Positions 27,833 through 36,146 of a stretch of 41,651 nucleotides of DNA are shown piece by piece. The position numbers and the translations under genes are program-made. Numbering within the stretch: the stretch's first letter is position 1; every line of letters starts with the position of its first letter. This stretch comes from Mycobacterium sp. (GTDB lineage: Bacteria; Actinomycetota; Actinomycetes; Mycobacteriales; Mycobacteriaceae), in contig JARLGS010000742.1 in NCBI GenBank assembly GCA_031292695.1, positions 1 to 41,651 on the forward strand, read 5' to 3'. The notes under the pieces are model-generated. The model worked only from the letters and a program-made list of their open reading frames with translations, searched no databases and was not told the DNA's origin.

Positions 27833-28959
27833 TGCCGGTCGATCTACGTGACTATCGGCTGGTTTACATCGGCCCCAAGGTGGGCCAGACCGCGGTAGGT
27901 GACTACGCCGAGAACTTCGTCAACGCGGTGCAGCCGCTGTTCGGCGAGGTGGTACAGCGTCGCACCTTGGGCCCCGGCGCGGAGACCGTGGCCGAGGTGC
28001 TGGGGCACCGTCGTGCGGTGGCGGATTTGGTGGCCGGTGGACGGCCGGGCCGGGTGTTGGTGCACGCGGAGTTGGCTGCCGGTGCGGTGTCGGCGTTTTG
28101 GTCGATCGCAGGGTTGCGCGGGGTGCCGGTGACGGCCACGATCCACGATCCGCCGCAGGGGATTTGGTGGCCGGCGCGGACGCGGTTCGTGGCGGACCAC
28201 CGGCTGGTGATGCATGGGTTGCACTATCCGTTGCGTCCGGTGTCGCGGATGATCGAAGGTATGGTCAACGGCCGCCGCACGCTGTTCGCACTGAGCGACA
28301 CCGGCCGGCGCGCCATCAAAGACACCTACCCGCACACCGATGTCGCCTATGTGCCGCACCTGGTGTCCGAACGCCCCATGTTGCGGCCGCTCACCGAGCG
28401 GCCGAAGGCGGTGGGTTTCTTCGGGCACGTGTACCGGGGTAAGGGTTTTGAGCTGATTTCCCGAATTCGGCGGGAGTTGCCGGACGACATTGTGATTCGG
28501 GTGGCCGGCCGGGGGACCGAGTCGTTACCGGCTGCTCCGGGCGTGGAGATCGTGGGTCCGGTTGATGGTCCGACCGAGGACGCGTTCTTCGATTCGATAC
28601 GCGCCGTGGTGATTCCGTACGGGAAGCGGCATTTCTATGCCGAGACCTACCCGGCATCCGGATCGGTGGCCCACTCGACGGCCTACCGTACGCCGGTGGT
28701 GTGCACCGACTACGGCTCACTGGCCGAATTGGACGAGCGCACCGGCGCATTGGTGGTCCATACCCGCGACTACGCGCCGGAGACGGTAGCGCCGGCCCTG
28801 GCCACCGCGATCGTGTCTCTGGTCGACGACGATGAGCGCCTGGCGCAGTTCGGTCGCGACGTCGACGACTATCGCGCGGCCTGTTCCGGCCCTCGTACGG
28901 CCGAGGCTTTCGGCCGGGTGTGGACGGACATGCTGTCCCGAGTATCTGCGAGTGTGTGA
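27832..28959 (+). CDS. Glycosyltransferase, paralogue B of a pair
   Basis: A 375-aa protein parallel to the one at 25976-27100 along its whole length: DYRLVYIGPKVGQTAVGDYA at the start, ERPKAVGFFGHVYRGKGFEL at the domain junction, and PYGKRHFYAETYPASGSVAH near the end. The N-terminal acceptor region and the last 70 residues differ most. The ATG overlaps the upstream stop by 1 nt, and its own end overlaps the flippase start by 8 nt, so it is tightly coupled. Tandem duplication with divergence of acceptor specificity is the likely origin. Confidence 0.83.
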   Translation: MPVDLRDYRLVYIGPKVGQTAVGDYAENFVNAVQPLFGEVVQRRTLGPGAETVAEVLGHRRAVADLVAGGRPGRVLVHAELAAGAVSAFWSIAGLRGVPVTATIHDPPQGIWWPARTRFVADHRLVMHGLHYPLRPVSRMIEGMVNGRRTLFALSDTGRRAIKDTYPHTDVAYVPHLVSERPMLRPLTERPKAVGFFGHVYRGKGFELISRIRRELPDDIVIRVAGRGTESLPAAPGVEIVGPVDGPTEDAFFDSIRAVVIPYGKRHFYAETYPASGSVAHSTAYRTPVVCTDYGSLAELDERTGALVVHTRDYAPETVAPALATAIVSLVDDDERLAQFGRDVDDYRAACSGPRTAEAFGRVWTDMLSRVSASV

Positions 28960-30244
28960 CCTGGCTACCCCCGAAGCACCCGAAGCGCCCGGTCGCAATC
29001 TGGCGAAGACCCTGATCTCGCTGGTCTGGATCTACGGTGGCCGCGGGGTGGGTCTGCTGTGGACGCTGGTTCTGGTGCACCGCCTGGGTGTTGCGGAGTA
29101 CGGCCTGTACGCCATGGCGACCGTGCTGAACGGCATCGTCGGCAACACCGTGGACAATCCCTTCGCGGTCCGCGCTATCCGGGAATCTGAGGAACATTTC
29201 CACCGGGAGCGCACCATGCGCTACCTGGTCGCGGTGGTTCTGGTCGGCACCGGGCTGGCCGCCTTCCAGTTCAACTACGTGGTCGGCTTCGGCCTCATGG
29301 TGGCCGGCGGCGAGATCGGCCTGAACGTGGTGAAGAGCCAGTTCGCGCGGGATGGTCACCCGGACAAGGTGTACCGATTCGACACCGCGCGCCAGTTCTC
29401 CAGCGCCGGGATCGCCGCGGTGTACCTGTACACCGCGGCACATCCGACGCTGACCGTTGCGACGCTGGTGTACTGCACGCCGTACGTGGTGATCATGCTG
29501 GCGGGCGCACGGTTGGCGATCGGACACCGGCCCGCGCTGCCCGGCCCGCCCAAGCTGATCGCCGCACTGAGCGGCGAAATGCTCGGCACCACCCTCTATC
29601 TGGGCGGCGACGTGCTGCTGCTCGGCACGCTGGTGGATACCAAGGCCGCGGGCTACTACCAGTTGGCGTGGGTAGTGGCCGCTGCGGTGGCGGCAGCCGG
29701 ACAGTCGTTCGGCATGACTTACCACGAGCCGCTCCGGAAGAGCGGTGGTGACCCGGCGGCCGGCCCGCCGCTGCGGAACACGCTGCGCATGGCCGCACTC
29801 GGCGGCTCGGTGCTGCTGATCATCGGCGGGTGCCTGTTCGCGGCCGGAGCGCCCACCCAGCTGGCCACGACGATGGTGATCATGGGCGGATTCGCCGCGC
29901 TGCGCATCGTCATCTTCGTGTTCCAGGTGATCCTCTACACGCAGCGTCGCGACGTCTTCCGGCTCACCATCGCAGTCGGACTGGTACCGGTGAAGCTCGG
30001 TATGGTGGCGGCACTGACGCCATTCGGTGCCATTGGTGCGGCGATCGCGGCTACCGTCGCCGACGCGATGATGCTGGCGGGATTCACCTGGGCGGTCTAC
30101 CGGCCACGGCCGGTAGAGCCGGAAGAGCTGGTAGAGCCGGTAGATGCGGCGTCGGAAGATTCGGCCGAAGCCACAGAGACGACGACGATGGGGACGGATG
30201 CGGTGCCGTCCGAGCCGTCGGCCGGACGGCCGGAGGAATCATGA
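28952..30244 (+). CDS. Wzx-type polysaccharide flippase (MOP superfamily)
   Basis: A 430-aa polytopic membrane protein with about a dozen hydrophobic helices, beginning AKTLISLVWIYGGRGVGLLW and including GTTLYLGGDVLLLGTLVDTK, a segment typical of lipopolysaccharide/EPS flippases (helix 7 after the central loop). It probably flips undecaprenyl- or decaprenyl-linked repeat units outward. The C-terminal 45 residues form an acidic, low-complexity tail (EPEELVEPVDAASEDSAE). The GTG at 28952 overlaps the upstream gene by 8 nt, and the stop overlaps the next ATG by 4 nt. Confidence 0.82.
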   Translation: MCDLATPEAPEAPGRNLAKTLISLVWIYGGRGVGLLWTLVLVHRLGVAEYGLYAMATVLNGIVGNTVDNPFAVRAIRESEEHFHRERTMRYLVAVVLVGTGLAAFQFNYVVGFGLMVAGGEIGLNVVKSQFARDGHPDKVYRFDTARQFSSAGIAAVYLYTAAHPTLTVATLVYCTPYVVIMLAGARLAIGHRPALPGPPKLIAALSGEMLGTTLYLGGDVLLLGTLVDTKAAGYYQLAWVVAAAVAAAGQSFGMTYHEPLRKSGGDPAAGPPLRNTLRMAALGGSVLLIIGGCLFAAGAPTQLATTMVIMGGFAALRIVIFVFQVILYTQRRDVFRLTIAVGLVPVKLGMVAALTPFGAIGAAIAATVADAMMLAGFTWAVYRPRPVEPEELVEPVDAASEDSAEATETTTMGTDAVPSEPSAGRPEES

Positions 30245-31410
30245 CGGTACCCATGGCAGGGGCCAAGCCGAAGACTGCGTTCATCCTGTCGAAAGACCCG
30301 GTGCTGGAACACACCGGTGACATCGCGCTGGCCCGGATGCTCATGCAGTTGGCTGCCGACTCCTTCGACGTGTCGGCCATCTCCCTTTCACCGGAAACCG
30401 GCACCGTCACCGCCGATGTCATCCCCGGCGGAATGCCGCTGGACCGGGTGCACAAGCCTGCTGTCCGCCCGCACCGCCTGCTCATCGACTCACTGCGGCT
30501 GCGGCGCAGTCTGGTGCACGTCCGTTTCGACACCGACGAGCTGGTGCGCGCCATCGACCGCAGTGACGCCGACGTGTTCGTCGCCGAGCACAGCTATATG
30601 GCCGAATCTTTCTTCCGCAGCAGGCATTTCGGGAGCAAGCGCCTCGTCATCAACACCAACGTGAGCGAATCGCTGGTATGGCGGGCGTCCCGCGGAGTGC
30701 TCGGGCGGATCGACGAACCACGGCTGATCCGCGATGAACTGCGGGTTGCGCGGGCGGCCGACGGCGTCGGCACCTACGACGCCGAGGAAGCTGACTACTA
30801 CCGCGACAACGGCGTCCGCGACGCCCGCTTCATGGACATCACCATGCCGCCGGGCGAGCAGGTCGACGTCGCGAACACCCCACCTCGGTTGGTGTTCATG
30901 GGCACCAGGGACTGGCCACCCAATCAGGAGGGCTTCCTGCGGGCGCTGCAGCTGTGGCCGCGGATTTCAGCGGGTATCGAAGGTGCCGAACTGTGTGTGA
31001 TCGGTGCCAAGAAACCGGGTGCACCCGACCCGGCTTACCCCGACGGGGTGCGCGACCTGGGATTCGTCGATGACCTCCGGGCATTTCTCAGCACCTGCCG
31101 GGCGCTGATCGCGCCGATCAGCACCGGTGGGGGAGTCCGGGTGAAGCTGTTGGACACCTTCCGGATCGGGCTGCCGGCAGTCGCAACCACCGCGGCGATC
31201 GGATCGCTCGGGCCGATCTTCGGGCTGGAGCCGCTGGACGACGACGCGGCGTTCGTCGCGGAGTGCCGGCGCCTGCTCACCGACGTCTCAGCTGCAGCCG
31301 AACTCGGGAACCGGTTGTTCCAGGTCAACGGGCAACGGTGGCAAGACCGGTTACCGCACAAGGCGGTGGCCGACCTGCTGCGCGGCACCCGGCAGGATCA
31401 GCTCGGGTAG
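30241..31410 (+). CDS. Glycosyltransferase (GT-B, GT4-like)
   Basis: A 389-aa glycosyltransferase. The N-terminal domain starts KTAFILSKDPVLEHTGDIAL. The C-terminal domain shows PRLVFMGTRDWPPNQEGFLR, LCVIGAKKPG and APISTGGGVRVKLLDTFRIG, a pattern of sugar transferases in which GGGVR(V/I)K binds the nucleotide diphosphate. Its last 13 nt overlap the 3' end of the convergent glycoside hydrolase gene. It is the last gene of the rightward glycosyltransferase-flippase run. Confidence 0.85.
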   Translation: MTVPMAGAKPKTAFILSKDPVLEHTGDIALARMLMQLAADSFDVSAISLSPETGTVTADVIPGGMPLDRVHKPAVRPHRLLIDSLRLRRSLVHVRFDTDELVRAIDRSDADVFVAEHSYMAESFFRSRHFGSKRLVINTNVSESLVWRASRGVLGRIDEPRLIRDELRVARAADGVGTYDAEEADYYRDNGVRDARFMDITMPPGEQVDVANTPPRLVFMGTRDWPPNQEGFLRALQLWPRISAGIEGAELCVIGAKKPGAPDPAYPDGVRDLGFVDDLRAFLSTCRALIAPISTGGGVRVKLLDTFRIGLPAVATTAAIGSLGPIFGLEPLDDDAAFVAECRRLLTDVSAAAELGNRLFQVNGQRWQDRLPHKAVADLLRGTRQDQLG

Positions 31411-32942
31411 ACCTTCATGCCCACCCACGGTATCCACGCCATGTAGCCGTGCTGGAAGTCCACCCGGTTGGTGCCGTTGTCGTAGTGCTCGTCGCTGGTG
31501 GCCAAACCCAGTTGCGGCACATAGGCCTGGGCGAAGCCCTGCGAGGCCCAGTGCGCGCCGGTCTCCTGCGACCACCACACCCGGAATGGCTGGGCTGCCG
31601 TGAAGTCCTGGAAGCCGCCCGCGAACGGCCCGGCCGGCAGCGCCTGGCGCTGCAGTGCGAGATCGGCCACCGCACGTGGCGAGGACACGTACCCGGTCGG
31701 CATCTCGAACAAGGTATTCACCATCCGCACCTGAGCCCACACCTGCGGGGTGGCCCGGAACACCGGACTGAGCACGGCACCGTGCGCCGGATCGGTGATC
31801 TGCGAAAATCGCTGGAATTCAGGTGATTTCGGTACACCCGCGCTGATTGCGGTACGCAGATCGGCTTGTGCCGGCTTCGGCGACCAATCGCTGCGGTAGA
31901 CGCCGATGGTGGCGTCGGGCGCGGTGCTGCCCGTCTGTCGGTCGCGGGTGGTGTAGACCAGCAGTGGGCCGGTGTACGGCATCTCCTGCCACTTCGTGTA
32001 CATGTCCTTCAAGTAGGTGGTCTGGGTGGCTTCGCTGACCGACGAGGTGGGCTCGCCGTACTCGGTGGCCCAGATTCGCTTGTCGTCGTCGCCGTTGTCG
32101 AGCATCAACTGGCGCATCTGAACTAGTTGCAGAACAGGCGAATTCGCGACAAGCATGCCGTCCGAGAACTTCAGGGTGTACTGATACGGGTGAAACGACA
32201 GCGCGTCGAAATTACCCTTGGCGCCCGCGCTGTACATGCCGGAGAGGAAGCGCACCGGGTTGATCGCCCAGGTGCCCCAGTCGATCACCGCACCCAGCGC
32301 AGCGCCGATCACGGTCACCGACGGATCGACGGCCTTGATCCGGGGATAGGCGGCCTTGAGCAGGCTGGTATAGCCCGCCGGGTCCGGTGCCGGGGTGTAG
32401 AAGAACACCGCGTTGGGCTCGTTCCAGATTTCGTAGGCGGCGATCTTCCCCTTGTAGCGGGTGGCCACTTTCGCGGCGAATTCACCATAAGCGTCCGGTG
32501 ACGCCGGCTGGCTGCTGAGCGGAAATCCGCCGGGCGACACGGCCCACGCGGGAGTGGAGTTGATGAACCCGATGATCGACATATTTTGTGCCGCAGCGGC
32601 ATTCACGATCTTGTCGACGTTGGTCCAATCGAGCTGCCCCGGCAGGCCCTCGACGCCGGCCCACGGAATCATCAGCCGGATGGTGTTGACGCGGGTCGCC
32701 GCCATCAGTGCGATGGTGTGGGTCACGTCCGCAGCGGACATGCCGTAGATGTCGGAGTCGGCAAAGCCGATCGTGGTCGGCAGGTTGACCACATTGGCGC
32801 GCTCGGCCACGTTGATTCGTTTGGGGGCATCGGCGGGAATGCCGGTCAGTGCGATAAGGGTGCAGACCACACCGCCGGCCACGGCTGACGCCGCACTGGA
32901 AAATCGCCGGGGGGCACGGCGTGGCGGGCGCTGGCCGGGCAT
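31398..32942 (-). CDS. Secreted/anchored glycoside hydrolase, GH39 (PslG)-like
   Basis: A 514-aa clan-A (TIM-barrel) glycosidase with an Arg-rich start and a hydrophobic signal/anchor (residues about 16-34). The acid/base glutamate is in EIWNEPN (Glu175) and the nucleophile in WATEYGEP (Glu294), a spacing typical of GH39/GH5 enzymes. A C-terminal region from about 400 contains FRVWWSQETGAHWASQGFAQ and may be a separate module. In Pseudomonas the GH39 protein PslG is encoded with the Psl exopolysaccharide and trims or releases polymer in the periplasm. A hydrolase in a Wzy-type cluster here suggests the same. ATG 32942 preferred; GTG 32945 possible. Confidence 0.82.
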   Translation of the reverse strand: MPGQRPPRRAPRRFSSAASAVAGGVVCTLIALTGIPADAPKRINVAERANVVNLPTTIGFADSDIYGMSAADVTHTIALMAATRVNTIRLMIPWAGVEGLPGQLDWTNVDKIVNAAAAQNMSIIGFINSTPAWAVSPGGFPLSSQPASPDAYGEFAAKVATRYKGKIAAYEIWNEPNAVFFYTPAPDPAGYTSLLKAAYPRIKAVDPSVTVIGAALGAVIDWGTWAINPVRFLSGMYSAGAKGNFDALSFHPYQYTLKFSDGMLVANSPVLQLVQMRQLMLDNGDDDKRIWATEYGEPTSSVSEATQTTYLKDMYTKWQEMPYTGPLLVYTTRDRQTGSTAPDATIGVYRSDWSPKPAQADLRTAISAGVPKSPEFQRFSQITDPAHGAVLSPVFRATPQVWAQVRMVNTLFEMPTGYVSSPRAVADLALQRQALPAGPFAGGFQDFTAAQPFRVWWSQETGAHWASQGFAQAYVPQLGLATSDEHYDNGTNRVDFQHGYMAWIPWVGMKVYPS

Positions 32943-33015
32943 CACGCAACCACCCTTCGCATTGGCGGCTCCGGAGAGGCTCGCGATCAGTGCGTTGCGG
33001 GGAGCGAACGCGAGA

Positions 33016-34440
33016 TCAGTGTGCCGCAGCCATGGGAATTTGCTGCGAATTCTCTCGGGCGTGTCGCGCTAGCTCGGCTCTGCGCAATCGGTCGACGTGC
33101 ACGAGGAATGCCAGCAAAATGGAGAATTCCAGCGTCGCCGGTGGGATACCGACCACTGGATGGTCGAGTTCGAGCGCCACCACGCAGAATCCGATGAAGA
33201 CGCCGCCGTACACCGCCCACGGGAAATGATTGGAGCGGATCGCCCGGTAGCTCATGATGCAGCCGATCAGCATGATCGCGAAGAACGCCAGGCCGGTGAA
33301 GATACCGCCGCGGTAGATGGTCAGCAATGGTGCGTTCGACACGTGGTTCAGCACGAATGCATAGTTGCCATCCCGGAATTCGAGCCGGTTCCACCCTTTT
33401 CCGAACAACCAATAACCCGCCATGGTGTCGGGGAATTCGCGGATGGCATCAATTCGAGAAGTGGACCCGACGTCGTCGCTGCTGAACGAATGTACGAACC
33501 TGATTCGGACTTCCGGAACCGAGGCTGCAGCGATGAACGCGGTGACCATCGCCGTGAGGGCGAGCGCACGGTCCCGGGACCGCATGGTGTGGAAGGCCAG
33601 AACCAGCAATATGCCGCCGACGACGGTGAACATGCCGGCCCGACTCAGCGTGAGCAGCAGCGAAACGCCGAAGATCGATTCGATCGCGATGCGCTGCCAA
33701 CCGGTCATCACCACGATGCACACGACGATCGCCACCACCAGGGCAATGCCTTCGGCGTTGGGGTCCACCGCCGTGCCGCCGAGGCGCATCGATCGCTCGA
33801 CACCGCCGTCGGTGTACGCGAAGCGGGTCACGGTGTATTTCGCCGCGTAGCCGAAAATCCGGAGATATTTGAACGACGTCTGGTTCGGGTCGAAGGCCAC
33901 GATGTAGAGGCCGAACACGGCGTTGAACAGGGTCGCGTAGACAAAGATGCGGCCGAACTTCTGTGCGTGCCCCCAGGACAGGCCACTGAGGGCCAGCGCG
34001 ACCAACGTGACGGCGCACCACCGGACGATCTGAATGACGTCACCGATACCGGTGCCCGTGATTGCGACCGACAGTATTGAGGTCAGCACCAGGGCGATGA
34101 TCGCCCATTCCAGCGGGTGGATCGGCCGGGCCAATCGGGGATGCACGAACAACGCGACCACTGCGCCGAATGCGAAGGGCAGATACAACGGCACGTGAAC
34201 GCCGGGGAAATACCCGAATGGCAGGGCGCCGATAACGACGGCCAATCCGTACAGGAACCACAGCGGGTGCCGCAATCCGACATAGATTCCGACCACGAGC
34301 GCAGTAACGGCGACAACGCCCAACAAAGTGATCTTGCCGAATGACGTCGCCAACCAGACCAAACCCACGATCCCGGCCAGAATCCCGGCCGATGACTTAA
34401 GATTGCCGAGTTGACCCAAATGGGCGTTCATAGCGACCAT
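33016..34440 (-). CDS. O-antigen polymerase/ligase-like membrane protein (Wzy type)
   Basis: A 474-aa protein with about 11-12 transmembrane helices and a long extracytoplasmic loop in the C-terminal half (FSSDDVGSTSRIDAIREFP ... FGKGWNRLEFRDGNYAFVLN). This matches the Wzy_C/O-antigen ligase domain, including the loop motif with R and the GKG-N---H-N pattern (VLNHVSNAPL). It should polymerise flipped repeat units, or ligate polymer, on the outer face of the membrane. It starts back-to-back with the Wzz/BY-kinase gene across 121 nt. ATG 34440 (MVAMNAHL) or 34431 are both possible. It precedes the hydrolase gene by 73 nt on the same strand. Confidence 0.85.
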   Translation of the reverse strand: MVAMNAHLGQLGNLKSSAGILAGIVGLVWLATSFGKITLLGVVAVTALVVGIYVGLRHPLWFLYGLAVVIGALPFGYFPGVHVPLYLPFAFGAVVALFVHPRLARPIHPLEWAIIALVLTSILSVAITGTGIGDVIQIVRWCAVTLVALALSGLSWGHAQKFGRIFVYATLFNAVFGLYIVAFDPNQTSFKYLRIFGYAAKYTVTRFAYTDGGVERSMRLGGTAVDPNAEGIALVVAIVVCIVVMTGWQRIAIESIFGVSLLLTLSRAGMFTVVGGILLVLAFHTMRSRDRALALTAMVTAFIAAASVPEVRIRFVHSFSSDDVGSTSRIDAIREFPDTMAGYWLFGKGWNRLEFRDGNYAFVLNHVSNAPLLTIYRGGIFTGLAFFAIMLIGCIMSYRAIRSNHFPWAVYGGVFIGFCVVALELDHPVVGIPPATLEFSILLAFLVHVDRLRRAELARHARENSQQIPMAAAH

Positions 34441-34519
34441 GCTCTCAGGTCGACCAGCTAAGCTCAAGCGGGTTGCTCGGCCCGTCGCGCGCCTGATGGT
34501 GGGTGCGGTGCCAGACCGC

Positions 34520-34525
34520 TATTCT
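34520..34525 (+). promoter_or_regulatory. Candidate -10 element of the copolymerase/lipase operon
   Basis: TATTCT lies about 30 nt before AAGGGG and the TTG start at 34562, in the 121-nt gap between divergent wzy-like and wzz-like genes. No clear -35 is seen at 16-18 nt. Confidence 0.4.
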
Positions 34526-34561
34526 GTGAGCCGTCGCATAGCTGAACTAAGGGGCACGTCC

Positions 34562-36139
34562 TTGGAGATCAAAGAATACCTGCGGATTTTCGGCCGGTAC
34601 TGGTGGGCGATCGTGGTCCTGGCGGTTGTCGGCGCGGCCGCGGGCTGGGCGTGGTGGGAGTTTGGCACCCGCGAATACCAGTCCAGCGCGACGCTGTTCG
34701 TGGCAACCCAGAACGGCACCTCGGTCACCGAGGCCTACCAGAACAACCTGTTCTCCCAGGACCGGGTGAATTCCTACGCCAGCCTGGCCACCAGCGAGCA
34801 GGTCGCGGCCCGCGCGGTGGATCAGTTGAAGGCCAACATCTCGGCCAGCGAGTTGCGGTCGAAGATCACCGCGATTCCGGTGCCGAAGACGGTGTTGCTG
34901 CAGGTATCTGTGACCGATTCGGACCCGGGCCAGGCCCAGACCTATGCCAGCGCGGTCGCGGACCAGCTTGCCGGCCTGGTCGGGGAGCTGGAGACCTCGC
35001 GCCGGGGCGGCAGCCCGGCGGCCCGCGCGATCGTGGTGGATGTGGCCGGCTATCCGACCAAGCCCCTCGGCTATTCGATGATCACCAAGATCGGCTTCGG
35101 CGCCGCCGGTGGTATCGCGCTCGGCATCCTGGCGGCAATCGTGCTCGGAATCGTCGACCGGCGGGTGCGCGGCCGCGAGCGGGTGGCCGACGCCAGTGGG
35201 TCGCTGCTGATGGGTGCGCTGCCCGCCGACCCTGCCCGGAGCAAGGCGGCAGTGGTCGATCTGGCCTCCGAAAGTGCCTATGCGGAGTCCCTTCGCGAGC
35301 TCCGAAATAATTTGCGGTTCACCGTCCCGGCAAACCGTGATGAGCCGGCTCGAGTGATCGCGGTGACCAGTCCGTCGGCATCCGACGGACGCACCACGCT
35401 GGCCATCGACCTGGCCACGGTGCTCGCCGAGACCGGCAAGCCGGTGGTACTCGTCGACGGTGACCTGCGCAACCCGGCGGTTGCCGCACGACTGGACCTC
35501 AGCCCGGCGGCCCGGCAGGGCGCCGCGGACCGCGGCCTGAGCACCGTGCTGGTCGGCGAAAACACCGTGGCTGAAGGCCTGATCGCCGAGGTGCCGGTCG
35601 GCCAGCATCGAATCTCGTTGTTGCCCGCCGGCCCGACCACCACGCGTCCCGGTGAGCTGTGGGCCGGCGACCACGCCGAGAGCCTTTTCGCTCAACTCGC
35701 GGAGCAGTTCGACTATGTCGTGGTCGACACGCCGCCGCTGGGCAAGTACAACGACGGTGCGGTCGTGGCCGCTCTGTCCGACGGTGCCTTGCTGCTCGGG
35801 CGCATCCGTCGCACCACCAGCGGGGCGCTGACCCGTGCGGTGCAGACGCTGAAGTCCGCCAACGCGGTGCTGATCGGGTCCGTCGCCACCGACGAACCGG
35901 CTCACTTCAAGGTCAACATCGGTGGCGCCGCTGGTGCGAAGTCGACCGGGGGCAAGAAGGCGGCCAAGAAGTCCGCGCATGAGAAGCCGGGTGCCGCGAA
36001 GTCGGCTCCGAAGCAGGCCGCCGGCCAGGACACGGGCACCCCGGCCCCGGCCCGCGTCGCGACCGGCGCCGCCGGTCCGGATCCCCCTGAAGTGATCCGG
36101 CCGATCGAGCCCGGTACCCATCCCGACGAGGCGCGCTGA
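34562..36139 (+). CDS. Wzz/BY-kinase-like polysaccharide copolymerase with degenerate Walker A
   Basis: A 525-aa protein. Two transmembrane helices (about 13-33 and 178-198) enclose a Wzz extracytoplasmic domain. A cytoplasmic MinD/BY-kinase-like ATPase domain spans about 205-455. Walker A' (VVLVDGDLR, 295-303) and Walker B (YVVVDTPPL, from 385) are intact, but Walker A reads SASDGRTTLA with Arg277 where the lysine belongs. The C-terminal 70 residues are Lys/Ala/Pro-rich with no tyrosine; the last tyrosine is Tyr396. Autophosphorylation of a tail tyrosine cluster, the normal cycle of BY-kinases, is therefore not possible here. The TTG start is chosen for AAGGGG 7 nt upstream; the frame is open to 34439. 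Confidence 0.85.
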   Translation: MEIKEYLRIFGRYWWAIVVLAVVGAAAGWAWWEFGTREYQSSATLFVATQNGTSVTEAYQNNLFSQDRVNSYASLATSEQVAARAVDQLKANISASELRSKITAIPVPKTVLLQVSVTDSDPGQAQTYASAVADQLAGLVGELETSRRGGSPAARAIVVDVAGYPTKPLGYSMITKIGFGAAGGIALGILAAIVLGIVDRRVRGRERVADASGSLLMGALPADPARSKAAVVDLASESAYAESLRELRNNLRFTVPANRDEPARVIAVTSPSASDGRTTLAIDLATVLAETGKPVVLVDGDLRNPAVAARLDLSPAARQGAADRGLSTVLVGENTVAEGLIAEVPVGQHRISLLPAGPTTTRPGELWAGDHAESLFAQLAEQFDYVVVDTPPLGKYNDGAVVAALSDGALLLGRIRRTTSGALTRAVQTLKSANAVLIGSVATDEPAHFKVNIGGAAGAKSTGGKKAAKKSAHEKPGAAKSAPKQAAGQDTGTPAPARVATGAAGPDPPEVIRPIEPGTHPDEAR

Positions 36140-36146
36140 CATTCCC

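Noticed and set aside
25976-28959. The repeated glycosyltransferase cores as an insertion sequence or composite element
   Set aside because: The repeats lie inside intact coding sequences; no terminal inverted repeats, transposase or target duplications are seen.
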